NCBI RefSeq assembly: GCF_019711415.1
Contig: NZ_JAIGNJ010000003.1
Location: 186,001-250,000 of the forward strand
Direction: 5' to 3'
Length of the DNA: 64,000 bases
DNA from: Qipengyuania vesicularis
GTDB taxonomy: Bacteria; Pseudomonadota; Alphaproteobacteria; Sphingomonadales; Sphingomonadaceae
Under the pieces are notes generated by a model. It had not been told where the DNA came from and ran no database searches. It saw nothing but the letters and a program-made list of their open reading frames with translations. Shown piece after piece: positions 53,576 to 62,814 of this stretch (position 1 is the first letter of the stretch; every line of letters begins with the position of its first letter). A program made the position numbers and the translations under genes.

Positions 53576-55912
53576 CTAGATGGGATTTCCGTCCTGGTCG
53601 CGGTAAATTTCGCGCCTGCCGACATGGTTGGCTGGGCCGACCAGACCTTCGCTTTCCATCCGCTCGATCCATTTGGCAGCCGTATTGTACCCCACGCCCA
53701 TCTGGCGCTGGAGCCAGCTTCCGCTCGCCTTCTGGTTCTCGATCACGATCTGGCAGGCCTGACGGTATTTGCGCTCTTCCGGATTGTCCGAGGCGGTGAA
53801 CTCGTCTTCGAAATTGAAGCCGCCATCCTCAGGCTCTTCTGTCACAGCATCGACATAGTCGGGCTTGCCCTGACCGCGCCAGTGATCGGCCACGCGCTCA
53901 ACCTCGTCGTCGGCGACGAAGGGTCCATGAACGCGCACCAGTGCGCCGGTGTTTGGCTTGTAGAGCATGTCGCCCCTGCCGAGCAGCTGCTCCGCTCCCT
54001 GCTCGCCAAGGATCGTGCGGCTGTCGATGCGGCTCGTGACCTTGAAGCTGATGCGTGTCGGGAGGTTGGCCTTGATGACACCGGTGATGACATCGACCGA
54101 GGGCCGCTGCGTCGCCATGATCAGGTGGATGCCGGCAGCGCGGCTCTTTTGGCTGAGGCGCTGGATGAGGACCTCAATCTCCTTGCCCACCGTGACCATC
54201 AGGTCGGCCAGCTCGTCGACGATCAGCACGATCAGCGGCAGCGGTTCGTAATCGAGCTGCTCTTCCTCGTAGAGCTCCTCGCCCGTCTCGGGATCAAAGC
54301 CGGTCTGCACGCGGCGACCGAGCGGCTTGCCCTTCTCGATCGCCTTGCGGACCTTGTCGTTGAAGCCCGCGATGTTGCGCGAGTTCACCGATGACATCAT
54401 CCGGTAACGACGCTCCATCTCCTCGACCGCCCATTTGAGCGCGCGGACCGACTTCGCCGGCTCGGTCACCACGGGGCTCAGGAGGTGGGGGATATCGTCA
54501 TAGGTCTTGAGCTCCAGCACCTTGGGATCGATCAGGATCAGGCGGCACTCGTCCGGCGTGAAGCGATAGAGCAGCGACAGCAGGATAGCATTCAATCCGA
54601 CCGACTTGCCCGAACCCGTCGTGCCGGCGACGAGCAAATGCGGCATGGCGGCAAGGTCGGCGATGATCGGTTCGCCAGCGATATCCTTGCCGAGGATCAT
54701 CGGCAGGCTGCCGCGATGATCGACGAAGGCGCTGGAGGTCGCCAGTTCCTTGTAGCTGACCATCTGGCGGTCGGCATTGGGCAGTTCGATCCCGATTACG
54801 GTCTTGCCCGGAATGGGGCTGACGCGCGCGCTAATCGCGCTCATGTTGCGGGCGATATCTTCGGCCAGGCCCACCACGCGGCTCGCCTTGATGCCGGGCG
54901 CGGGTTCGAGCTCGTACATGGTCACCACCGGGCCGGCGCGGACTGCGGTGATCTCGCCCTTCACGTTGAAATCGTCGAGTACGTTTTCGAGCAGGCGCGC
55001 ATTCCTTTCGAGCGCGATCTTGTCGAGCTTCACGCCCTTGTGTTCCGGCTGGTCGGCCAGCAGATCGTGGCTTGGCAACTGGTAGTTGGCGAACATGTCG
55101 CGCTGCTTGGCCTTGGCCGGCTTCGACTTGGCGGGCGCGGAGACGGGATCGGCGATTTCAGGGGCGCGGCGTGCAGGGCGTGCCTCCGCCTCGTCATCAT
55201 CCTCATCTTCGGCGACGGCTCGCTTGGCGCGCTTCTGCTTCTTCGGGCCTACCGGGAGCTCGATCCCGGACAATTGTGGGCGCCGCTTGAGCATCTCAGG
55301 AAGCGTGAAGAACTCCGCCCAGTCGATCGCGAAGACCTTGGTCACCAGTGCCAAGCCTCCGCCGAGCGAGACCAAGCCAAGAGCACCAATGACCCAACCC
55401 GAGAAATCGCCGCCGAAACGCGTCGCGACCGCCTCTATGCCGCCTGCACCGAGCAGTCCGGCGAGGCCGCCCGCCCCTGCCGGGAAGGGGCCGGGGCTAC
55501 CCTCGAACAACAGGGCGATGACGGTGCCGAGGAGCAGGATTGCGAGCAGCAGGAGCGCGAACGGGCTCCACCATTTGCCGGGTGTTTCCTCTTCATCCGG
55601 GTCTTCGACACCAGTCCAAAGGCGGCGCGCCGAAATCCAGAGCAAGGGCAGCAGCAGCAATGCGGGCAGTCCGAAGAGGAAATAGGCGCGTTCTGCCGCC
55701 CAGGCCCCGCTAGCCCCCATCCAGTTCGCGATGCTGCTTCCCGATGCCGCGGTCGACGGACTCGGATCGGTCTGCGAATAGCTGGCCAGAGCGAGGGCTA
55801 GGAACAGCAGCAGGACAAATAGCAACCCAGCACCCGCCATATGAGTGGCGCGGCGAAGTGAACGGCGAAAAGCCGCCCGCCAATCGGGTTTGGCGCCAGC
55901 GCGCGTTGCCAT
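53576..55912 (-). CDS. ftsK: DNA translocase FtsK
   Basis: 778-residue DNA pump that clears the terminus region at the septum and activates XerCD. Four N-terminal membrane helices (about 25-165), a modest linker with acidic/basic repeats, then the motor: Walker A AGTTGSGKSVGLNA, Walker B LIVLIVDELADLM, and the C-terminal gamma winged helix (GSWLQRQMGVGYNTAAKWIERMESEGLVG) that reads KOPS. The linker is short for FtsK, giving a total near the SpoIIIE/short-FtsK size usual in alphaproteobacteria. Upstream of the DUF389 gene on the same strand. Confidence 0.96.
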   Translation of the reverse strand: MATRAGAKPDWRAAFRRSLRRATHMAGAGLLFVLLLFLALALASYSQTDPSPSTAASGSSIANWMGASGAWAAERAYFLFGLPALLLLPLLWISARRLWTGVEDPDEEETPGKWWSPFALLLLAILLLGTVIALLFEGSPGPFPAGAGGLAGLLGAGGIEAVATRFGGDFSGWVIGALGLVSLGGGLALVTKVFAIDWAEFFTLPEMLKRRPQLSGIELPVGPKKQKRAKRAVAEDEDDDEAEARPARRAPEIADPVSAPAKSKPAKAKQRDMFANYQLPSHDLLADQPEHKGVKLDKIALERNARLLENVLDDFNVKGEITAVRAGPVVTMYELEPAPGIKASRVVGLAEDIARNMSAISARVSPIPGKTVIGIELPNADRQMVSYKELATSSAFVDHRGSLPMILGKDIAGEPIIADLAAMPHLLVAGTTGSGKSVGLNAILLSLLYRFTPDECRLILIDPKVLELKTYDDIPHLLSPVVTEPAKSVRALKWAVEEMERRYRMMSSVNSRNIAGFNDKVRKAIEKGKPLGRRVQTGFDPETGEELYEEEQLDYEPLPLIVLIVDELADLMVTVGKEIEVLIQRLSQKSRAAGIHLIMATQRPSVDVITGVIKANLPTRISFKVTSRIDSRTILGEQGAEQLLGRGDMLYKPNTGALVRVHGPFVADDEVERVADHWRGQGKPDYVDAVTEEPEDGGFNFEDEFTASDNPEERKYRQACQIVIENQKASGSWLQRQMGVGYNTAAKWIERMESEGLVGPANHVGRREIYRDQDGNPI

Positions 55913-55966
55913 GGAAATTCCCTTCTTCCGTCTTGCCGCCAGTATGAATTCAGCAGGACTCTGCCG

Positions 55967-56491
55967 TCAAGCGACCTTCGTCGAAGCGAGTCCGTCGATC
56001 GCACCCCAGCGCGGCCAGTCGAGCTCGATAGCGCGTTCGCGGGTCATTCCACCCAGCGCGATCACCGGAACCGGCGATTGCTGCGCGAGGACGTGGAACC
56101 CGAAAGCGCCGAGCGTCTTTACCTCGGGATGCGAACGGGTCGGGAATACCGGCGACAGGAAGATCCCATCTGCCCCGGCCGCCACGGCGTGCTCGATCTC
56201 GTCTCCATCGTGGGCAGTGGCGAGCCAGAACCCGGACTGCGGCCTGCTCCCACCGTAGGACCCGTCTTCGCCCCAGCCCTCGCCCCGCGAGAGGATAACC
56301 ATGTGCCTTTCTTCCCGCGCGATCGCCGCCAATTCGTCGAACCGCGCGCGGCGCTCGGGGCCGTCCAGATGATAGTGACGAAACACGAAGCCTGATCCTT
56401 CTGGCAGGCAGCGCAGGGCTTCCTCCAGCCCGTCATCATTGCGCGCATCGGAAAGCAGCCACAGCAGGGGTAGGGTCTGGCGCGAGGTCAC
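55967..56491 (-). CDS. TenI/ThiE-like thiamine-phosphate synthase family protein
   Basis: 174 residues of TIM-barrel style: LLWLLSDARNDDGLEEAL, FVFRHYHLDGPERRARFDELAAIAREERHMVILS, then AAGADGIFLSPVFPTRSHPEVKTLGAFGFHVLAQQ and VPVIALGGMTRERA. The FLSPVFPTxSHP and ALGGM elements are those of the TenI subgroup. True ThiE is about 210 residues and has a phosphate-binding GxxTxT region, here replaced. Thus a TenI-type isomerase-like protein is as likely as ThiE. GTG start at 56491. Divergent from yggS with 22 bases between the starts. Confidence 0.8.
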   Translation of the reverse strand: MTSRQTLPLLWLLSDARNDDGLEEALRCLPEGSGFVFRHYHLDGPERRARFDELAAIAREERHMVILSRGEGWGEDGSYGGSRPQSGFWLATAHDGDEIEHAVAAGADGIFLSPVFPTRSHPEVKTLGAFGFHVLAQQSPVPVIALGGMTRERAIELDWPRWGAIDGLASTKVA

Positions 56492-56513
56492 AACTGCGTT
56501 ATAGCGCGCCGCG

Positions 56514-57179
56514 ATGGAAAAGGCAGATACTCCGCTCGAACAGGTGCGCAGCCAGATTGCGCAGGCGTGCAAGCGCGCACGGCGCGACCCGGGCGAAGTG
56601 ACTCTGGTGGCGATCAGCAAGAAGCATTCGGCTTCGGCCATCGAGCCACTCTTGCTTCAAGGCCAACGCCATTTCGGCGAGAACCGCGTGCAGGAAGCGG
56701 CCGAGAAATGGCCTGCCCTGCGCGAAGCGCATCCGGGCGTGCAGTTGCACCTCGTAGGGCAGTTGCAGTCGAACAAGGCCGAGGATGCAGCTGCGCTGTT
56801 CGATGTCATCCATTCGCTCGACCGGCCGAGCCTTGTGAAAGCGCTTGCCAAGGCCTTCGACAAGACCGGCCGCCGCGTGCCCTGCTTCGTGCAGGTCGAT
56901 GTGGGTGACGAACCGCAGAAGGGCGGCTGCCCGGTGGCGGAACTCCCCGCCCTGCTCGATCAGGCGCGCGATGCCGATATCCCGCTCGCCGGCCTCATGT
57001 GCCTGCCCCCGGCAGACATCGAACCGGCACCTTTCTTCGCCTTCCTAGACAAGCTGGCGCGCGACCATGGCCTTGAGGGACGGAGCATGGGCATGAGCGG
57101 CGACTTCGAGACCGCGATCATGCTCGGCGCGACCCATGTGCGTGTGGGCACGGCCCTGTTCGGCGAGCGCCCTTCCTGA
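56514..57179 (+). CDS. yggS: YggS-family PLP-binding protein (PLP homeostasis)
   Basis: 221-residue PLP-binding protein of the alanine-racemase-like fold. The conserved lysine region reads VAISKKHSASAI (family VAVSKTKP); HFGENRVQEAAEKW and LHLVGQLQSNKAEDAAALF are further family signatures, and MGMSGDFETAIMLGATHVRVGTALFG closes it. Family members control cofactor B6 and amino-acid balance. Its start lies 22 bases from the divergent TenI-like gene. A terminator for the opposite-strand TonB receptor lies just after its stop. Confidence 0.94.
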   Translation: MEKADTPLEQVRSQIAQACKRARRDPGEVTLVAISKKHSASAIEPLLLQGQRHFGENRVQEAAEKWPALREAHPGVQLHLVGQLQSNKAEDAAALFDVIHSLDRPSLVKALAKAFDKTGRRVPCFVQVDVGDEPQKGGCPVAELPALLDQARDADIPLAGLMCLPPADIEPAPFFAFLDKLARDHGLEGRSMGMSGDFETAIMLGATHVRVGTALFGERPS

Positions 57180-57182
57180 ACG

Positions 57183-57209
57183 AAAAAGGGGAGCCGTATG
57201 GCCCCCCTT
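57183..57209 (-). terminator. Rho-independent terminator of TonB receptor gene
   Basis: Read on the minus strand, AAGGGG-x-GGC / GCC-x-CCCCTT forms a nine-pair stem with one mismatch and a four-base loop, followed by a run of five T. It begins about 26 bases past the receptor stop. Confidence 0.82.
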
Positions 57210-57234
57210 CTCCAATTGCACATGGCAGGTTCGA

Positions 57235-59967
57235 TCAGAACTCTGCGCGTACCGTCACACCATAGGTCCGCGGCTCCGCCAAGAAGGCCGAGTACGTCTG
57301 CTGCGGAGCGATGAAGGGCGTGTTGAACGCAACCTGCGTGTATTGGGTATCGAACATGTTCTGGACCCAGCCCTCGATTGCGAAACGGTCCGCGATGTTG
57401 GTGAGACCGATACGCCCGTTCACGACAACGAAGCCGTCCTGTTCCTTGCCGTAGAGCAGGTCAGAACCGGTGTTGTAGTCGCTGGTCATGCGCGCGTTGA
57501 TGAAGAACAGGCCCTTCATGCCCGAATCCCCAATGTCGGGGGTGAAGGTGAACGAGCTCGTTGCCACCAGCTCGGGAGCGTTCGACAGATTATCGCCCGG
57601 AAGCAGGCGGAGTGCCGGATCGAGCGGATCACCCTGATCGCTCCCCACGAGGTTATCCTCATAGGTGGTGTCCGCATAAGTGATGCCCATCGTCATGTTG
57701 ACGTTGCGGGTCGGGCTGAGCGTGGCTTCGAATTCGAAACCTTGCGAGATCACACCGGGTGCGACGTCGTCCGGCGCGCAGGCCCCGGTTGTCGCGTCAG
57801 TATCACGATCAGCACCACCCAGATTGGCAGAGCAGCCGTTGATGTTCTGGACGAGGAAGACCGAGCCGTTGAAGGTGTTCAGCTGGAAATTGCTGAACTC
57901 CTGCCGGAATCCGGCGAGGCTGAAGCCCCACTGACGGGTCGAGTATTTGAGCCCGATTTCATAGGCATCGACCGTTTCCTCGTCGAACTGCAGGTTTGCC
58001 GGGTCGAGAGCCGTGACATCCAGCGTCAACGGATTGCTGAGCGCCGAGCGATCCAGGTTGAAGCCACCTGCCTTGTAGCCGCGCGAGTAGGAACCGTAGA
58101 CGAGGAGATCGTCGACCGGCTTCCAGCTCAGGATCGCCGTACCGGTGAATTCATCCTCGTCGCGTGTATCCGCAAGCGAGACCCCGTCGAGTTCCGAGGT
58201 CGAGTTGCCCTGGCAAGACAGCGAAAGGATACCTGCGAAGAAAGGCGACAAGCCGACGATCGGTCCAAGGATCGCCCGGTTGGTCGGGCAGACATCGTTG
58301 TCGTTGCTGAAAGTTGCGTCGAACTCCTTGGTTTCGTTGGTGTAGCGAAGGCCAAGCGTCAGATCGAGCGTGTCGGTGATGTGGAAAATGTTATGCGTGA
58401 AGATCGCATAATTCTCGCTCGACTGGTTGTAGACATCGCCTGTGCCGCCAAGGTCATTGAGCGTCGCAAGATTGTTGATACCTGCGACGACAGCCGGAGT
58501 TGCTGCACCGAAGACTGCACCACTCTGGATCGCACCGAAAGCAGCGGGGCTGAAGCAATTGGATTGCGTGGGGTCCGGAGCTCCGAGGATACCCGCAACA
58601 GCGATGGCCAGGCGGCAATTGACGAAAGTTCCGTACTGCGTGCCAAACCGCAGATTGTCGCGCACTTCCAGCTTCTCGTTCGCATAATAGGCGCCGACAA
58701 GCCAGTCGAGCCGGTCGTTGAACGCCGAGCCATTGAGGCGGAATTCCTGCGTGAAGGTCTCGAACTCGCGAGCGCCGGCATTGGGCCCGGGCGCGCGATA
58801 GAGAATGTCTACGCCGGTGTAGTCCGTGTCGGAGGCCTGGTTGTTCGAGTATTCACGATAGGCCGTGATCGACGTCAGCGTCGCGGCACCGAGGTTCCAG
58901 TTTAGCTCGCCCGAAATACCGTAGTCCTCGGTTTCGCCCTCATAGGAACGACCCGCGGTCGGATAAATGTCGCGGTCGAAGGTTGATTGGGTCAGGGCAC
59001 GGGGGTCGTTACCCATTCCGACCAGAATTGCGGCAATTGGATTTCCGCCCGGACCAAAGTCGGTAAGCGCCGGAGTCCCTGCAGCGGGGTAGGTAAAGCC
59101 ATCGAAGGTCGGGCCGGAAACACGCGCAAGCGGGGCAAACTCGGGCTGCACGAAGGTCGCCGCGCAGCAGGCTTCGTCCTTCTTCGAATAGTCGCCCACA
59201 AGTCGGAAGCTGATGTCCTCATTCGGTTCGAACAGGGCCTGTGCACGGACGAGATAGCGATCGCGATTGTTGATGTCGGTGCCGTTGGTAACATCGTTGT
59301 AGAAGCCGTCGCGCTGGAACCACACACCATCGATGCGAGCGGCCACTGTGTCGCTAAGCGGAGCGTTCACGCCGCCTTCGATGCGCAGGGCATCGTAATT
59401 GCCATAGGTGAAATCGGCATAGCCGCCGAACTGGAACTCCGGCTCGGCGGTGTAGATCGAGATCATCCCGGCCGACGAGTTGCGCCCACCGAGGGTTCCC
59501 TGCGGACCGCGCAGGATCTCGATACGATCGAGCGGGCCGAGTTCGGACAAGGCGTTACCCGAACGCGAGCGATAGACACCGTCAACGAATACGGCGACCG
59601 AGCTTTCGAGACCGGGGTTGTCCCCCACGGTGCCAATACCGCGAATACGTGCCGACCCGTTTGCTTCGTTGCCGGTCGATGAAACGAGCAGCGAGGGAGC
59701 GACCTGATTGAGCTCGCGAATGTCGCTGGTGCCAGAATTCTCAAGTGTCTCCGCCGTCACAGCCGAGATTGCGACCGGCACATCTGCGAGGTTCTGGGCT
59801 CGGCCCTGCGCTGTCACCACGATAACGGGGGTGGTGTCGTCGACATCCGCGTTCTGGACCACGTCGCCTTCTTCCGCGACTTCCTGGGACAAGGCCGCTT
59901 GGGGCAACAACGTGAATCCGGCGCCAAGAATGGCAAGCGAGCGCAATGAAAGCGTAGTGGTTCGCAT
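57235..59967 (-). CDS. TonB-dependent outer-membrane receptor
   Basis: 910-residue beta-barrel transporter for active uptake driven by TonB. Signal peptide MRTTTLSLRSLAILGAGFTLLPQAALSQ, TonB box near PVIVVTAQGR, plug domain (DVPVAISAVTAETLENSG to DRIEILRGPQGTLGGRNSSAGMISIYT), then about 22 strands and the terminal aromatic ...TVRAEF. Cysteines occur in pairs inside extracellular loops (CC in DEACCAAT; NCRLAIAV/SNCFSP; DVCPTNR/LSCQG; NGCSAN/GACAPDD), suggesting disulfides in loops. No neighbouring transport or regulatory gene reveals the substrate. Ends at a terminator. A long plus-strand reading across it is a shadow. Confidence 0.95.
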   Translation of the reverse strand: MRTTTLSLRSLAILGAGFTLLPQAALSQEVAEEGDVVQNADVDDTTPVIVVTAQGRAQNLADVPVAISAVTAETLENSGTSDIRELNQVAPSLLVSSTGNEANGSARIRGIGTVGDNPGLESSVAVFVDGVYRSRSGNALSELGPLDRIEILRGPQGTLGGRNSSAGMISIYTAEPEFQFGGYADFTYGNYDALRIEGGVNAPLSDTVAARIDGVWFQRDGFYNDVTNGTDINNRDRYLVRAQALFEPNEDISFRLVGDYSKKDEACCAATFVQPEFAPLARVSGPTFDGFTYPAAGTPALTDFGPGGNPIAAILVGMGNDPRALTQSTFDRDIYPTAGRSYEGETEDYGISGELNWNLGAATLTSITAYREYSNNQASDTDYTGVDILYRAPGPNAGAREFETFTQEFRLNGSAFNDRLDWLVGAYYANEKLEVRDNLRFGTQYGTFVNCRLAIAVAGILGAPDPTQSNCFSPAAFGAIQSGAVFGAATPAVVAGINNLATLNDLGGTGDVYNQSSENYAIFTHNIFHITDTLDLTLGLRYTNETKEFDATFSNDNDVCPTNRAILGPIVGLSPFFAGILSLSCQGNSTSELDGVSLADTRDEDEFTGTAILSWKPVDDLLVYGSYSRGYKAGGFNLDRSALSNPLTLDVTALDPANLQFDEETVDAYEIGLKYSTRQWGFSLAGFRQEFSNFQLNTFNGSVFLVQNINGCSANLGGADRDTDATTGACAPDDVAPGVISQGFEFEATLSPTRNVNMTMGITYADTTYEDNLVGSDQGDPLDPALRLLPGDNLSNAPELVATSSFTFTPDIGDSGMKGLFFINARMTSDYNTGSDLLYGKEQDGFVVVNGRIGLTNIADRFAIEGWVQNMFDTQYTQVAFNTPFIAPQQTYSAFLAEPRTYGVTVRAEF

Positions 59968-60052
59968 GGGGGGGTCTCTCCTTTGGTACTCTCTCGCAAG
60001 ATTCAGTGGGCGATTTGCAACCTAAGTGCAACAATCAAACCACGAACGGGTG

Positions 60053-62812
60053 TCAGGCGTCTTCCAACCGTGCCTGTAATGCATCACCTGCCGCCTCGAC
60101 GAGGCGCGCTTCGAGGCGATTTTGTCGTTCGCCTTCAAGCAGTTTTCCGCCCGTGAGGTCGGTTACGTAGAATGTGTCAACGGCCCTTTCGCCATAATTT
60201 GTGATGTGGGCGGACTGGACGACCAGCCGATCCTCGAACAGCACTCTGGCCAGCCGGTTGAGCAAGGCCGGGCGGTCGCGCGCATTGACTTCGATTACGG
60301 TGAACTTGTTCGAAGCCTTGTTGTCGAACAGCACGCGCGGGCTGACATCGAACGCCTTGGAACGGCTGTGCGCCAGAGGGCGCTGGGCCAGCTTGGGCGT
60401 GAGGTCGATCCGGTTGGCCAGCGCATCGGCGATGCTCTGCTCGATCCGCCGTAGCTGTGCTTCCTCGCGGAAGGGCGCACCGTGGGGATCCTGCACGAGG
60501 AAGTTGTCGAGCGCCCAGCCGGTGCGCGACGTGTGGATGCGGGCGTCGATGATATTGCCCCCGGCAAGGTGGATACCGCCCGCGATACGGTAGAACAGGC
60601 CGGGATGGTCGGATGCGATGACCGTCACCAGTGTCGCCCCGCGCGCCTCGTAATATTCGCAGTGGACCGAGAGCTCGTGCTCAAGATCGCGAGCGGCTGC
60701 GTAGTGAACGAGATTGAGCGCGATGATGTCGACCGGTTCGGCAATCCAGTAGGCATCGCCGAAGCTCGCGCCGTGCTGATCGACCAGCGCGGCATTGTCG
60801 CCCAGTATCTCGGCAACCTGCGCGCGCTTGGCGGCGACCTTCTCCTTACGCCCGTGCCGCATGTGGCCGAGCCGAAGGCGTTCGGACGAGACATCGTAGA
60901 GTTCGCCGAGCAGCTGCCCCTTCCAGCTGTTCCAGGTGCCGGGCCCGACGGCGCGGATATCGACGGCGGTGAGGATCGCGAGATGACGCAATCGCTCGAG
61001 GCCCTGCACCTGCCCGACGAAATCCTCGATCGTCTTCGGATCGGTGAGGTCGCGCTTCTGTGCCGTGTGGCTCATCAGCAAATGATTGAGCACCAGCCAG
61101 GCGACGAGCTCGGTCTCGCTCTCCGTCAGGCCGAACCGAGGGCACAGTTCCTCCGCCACTTCGGCACCCAGCACCGAATGGTCTCCGCCGCGGCCCTTGG
61201 CGATATCGTGAAGCAGCGCAGCGACATAGGCGACGCGGCGCGAGCCGACCTTGTGGATCAGCCGCGTGGCGCGCGGGTGATCGGCCTTTAGCTCGCCCTT
61301 TTCGATCTTGTTGAGCAGCCCGATCGCGCGGATCGTATGCTCGTCCACCGTATAGTGATGGTACATGTCGAACTGCATCTGCGCGTTGACCTTGCCGAAA
61401 TCGGGCACGAAACGTCCGAACACCCCGGCCTCGTTCATCCAGCGCAGGACGGTTTCCGGATCGTTGCGGCCGCAGAGCAGGTCGAGGAACAATCCATTGG
61501 CGCGCGGATCCTCGCGCACATCATGGTCGATCAGCTTGGCATCGCGCGCCGCCTGGCGCATGGTTTCGGGGTGGATCTCGAGACCCTCGCTCTCGGCGAT
61601 CTGGAAGATCTCGATCAGCCGGACGGGGTCCTTGGCGAACCAGTCTTCAGCCGGGGCGGCTATCCTTCCGCCGAACACGCGGTACCCCTTGACCGTGCGC
61701 GGACGCGGGCGGAAGCCGGCGAAGAAACCGCTGCGCGCCGCGTTCCGGGCGAGATCATCCTCGATATGGGCAAGGAACACGCCGGTAAGGCTGCCAACCC
61801 GTTTCGCCTGCAGGAAATAGAACTGCATGAACCGCTCGACCGCGCTCTTGCCCGGCCGGTCGGCGAAATTCATGCGGTCCGCCACCTGGCGCTGCAAGTC
61901 GAAGGTGAGGCGGTCCTCGGCGCGCCCCGTCACCGTGTGCATGTGGCAGCGCACGGCAAGGAGGAAGCGTTCGGCACGGCGAAAGCTGCGATACTCGGCC
62001 TGCGTCATCAGGCCTGTATCAACCAGCTCTGCTGCATTGGTGACGCGGTGGATGAACTTGCCGATCCAGTAGAGCGTTTGCAGGTCGCGAAGCCCGCCCT
62101 TGCCGTCCTTGACATTGGGTTCGACCACGTAGCGGCTGTCGCCCATGCGCTTGTGGCGGTTGTTGCGTTCTTCCAGCTTCTGCGAGAGGAATGCGCGCTC
62201 GTTGCCGCTGACAACCTCTCGCGTGTAGCGCCTTCCGCCTTCTTCGTAGAGATCGCGGTCGCCCCAGACGTAGCGCCCTTCCAGCAGGGCGGTGCGAATG
62301 GTGAGGTCCTCCTTCGCCAGCCGGATGGCCTCGTCGATCGTGCGAGTGGAATGTCCGACCTTCAGGCCAAGGTCCCACAGCAGGTAGAGCATGGCTTCGA
62401 CCACCTGCTCACACCATGCGTTGCGACGTTCGCCCACCAGGAATGCCACATCGACATCCGAATGCGGCGCCATCTCGCTGCGCCCGTATCCACCCACGGC
62501 CATGATCGCGAGACGTTCGCCCCTGCTGCGATTGGGCGCAGGATAGGTGTGCTGCGTTACGTACTCATGGATGACGCGGATGAGCTGGTCGATCAGGAAG
62601 GAATAGCCGCCGGCGATGGCATGGCCCGCCGACGGGCGCGCTTCGAGGCGCCGCTCCATCTCGGCCCGCCCGGCCTCAAGGGCCGACTTGAGCGCGTCGA
62701 CCACGCTCTTACGCGAGTTGCTGCCGTGCTTTTCGACCAGCGCTTCGATCTCGGAGGCGAGCTTGCGCCGGTCGATGATCGCGCGCTGGTCGGGGATCGC
62801 GGTGTTGCTCAA
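60053..62812 (-). CDS. glnD: PII uridylyltransferase / uridylyl-removing enzyme GlnD
   Basis: 919-residue nitrogen sensor that adds UMP to PII when glutamine is low and removes it when glutamine is high. Domains in order: nucleotidyltransferase (about 85-200; GGYGRSEMAPHSDVDVAFL with the GS-type DxD), HD-type uridylyl-removing domain (YVAALLHDIAKGRGGDHS), and two C-terminal ACT domains that bind glutamine (VTVIASDHPGLFYRIAGGI and IEVNARDRPALLNRLARVL). Start is TTG two bases after the acyl-CoA synthetase stop, with AAGGA about 14 bases upstream. Controls glutamine synthetase and nitrogen genes. Confidence 0.97.
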   Translation of the reverse strand: MSNTAIPDQRAIIDRRKLASEIEALVEKHGSNSRKSVVDALKSALEAGRAEMERRLEARPSAGHAIAGGYSFLIDQLIRVIHEYVTQHTYPAPNRSRGERLAIMAVGGYGRSEMAPHSDVDVAFLVGERRNAWCEQVVEAMLYLLWDLGLKVGHSTRTIDEAIRLAKEDLTIRTALLEGRYVWGDRDLYEEGGRRYTREVVSGNERAFLSQKLEERNNRHKRMGDSRYVVEPNVKDGKGGLRDLQTLYWIGKFIHRVTNAAELVDTGLMTQAEYRSFRRAERFLLAVRCHMHTVTGRAEDRLTFDLQRQVADRMNFADRPGKSAVERFMQFYFLQAKRVGSLTGVFLAHIEDDLARNAARSGFFAGFRPRPRTVKGYRVFGGRIAAPAEDWFAKDPVRLIEIFQIAESEGLEIHPETMRQAARDAKLIDHDVREDPRANGLFLDLLCGRNDPETVLRWMNEAGVFGRFVPDFGKVNAQMQFDMYHHYTVDEHTIRAIGLLNKIEKGELKADHPRATRLIHKVGSRRVAYVAALLHDIAKGRGGDHSVLGAEVAEELCPRFGLTESETELVAWLVLNHLLMSHTAQKRDLTDPKTIEDFVGQVQGLERLRHLAILTAVDIRAVGPGTWNSWKGQLLGELYDVSSERLRLGHMRHGRKEKVAAKRAQVAEILGDNAALVDQHGASFGDAYWIAEPVDIIALNLVHYAAARDLEHELSVHCEYYEARGATLVTVIASDHPGLFYRIAGGIHLAGGNIIDARIHTSRTGWALDNFLVQDPHGAPFREEAQLRRIEQSIADALANRIDLTPKLAQRPLAHSRSKAFDVSPRVLFDNKASNKFTVIEVNARDRPALLNRLARVLFEDRLVVQSAHITNYGERAVDTFYVTDLTGGKLLEGERQNRLEARLVEAAGDALQARLEDA

Positions 62813-62814
62813 GC

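Noticed and set aside
57136-58905. Plus-strand 589-codon frame across the TonB receptor
   Set aside because: Antisense to strands of the receptor; no ribosome site or motif.
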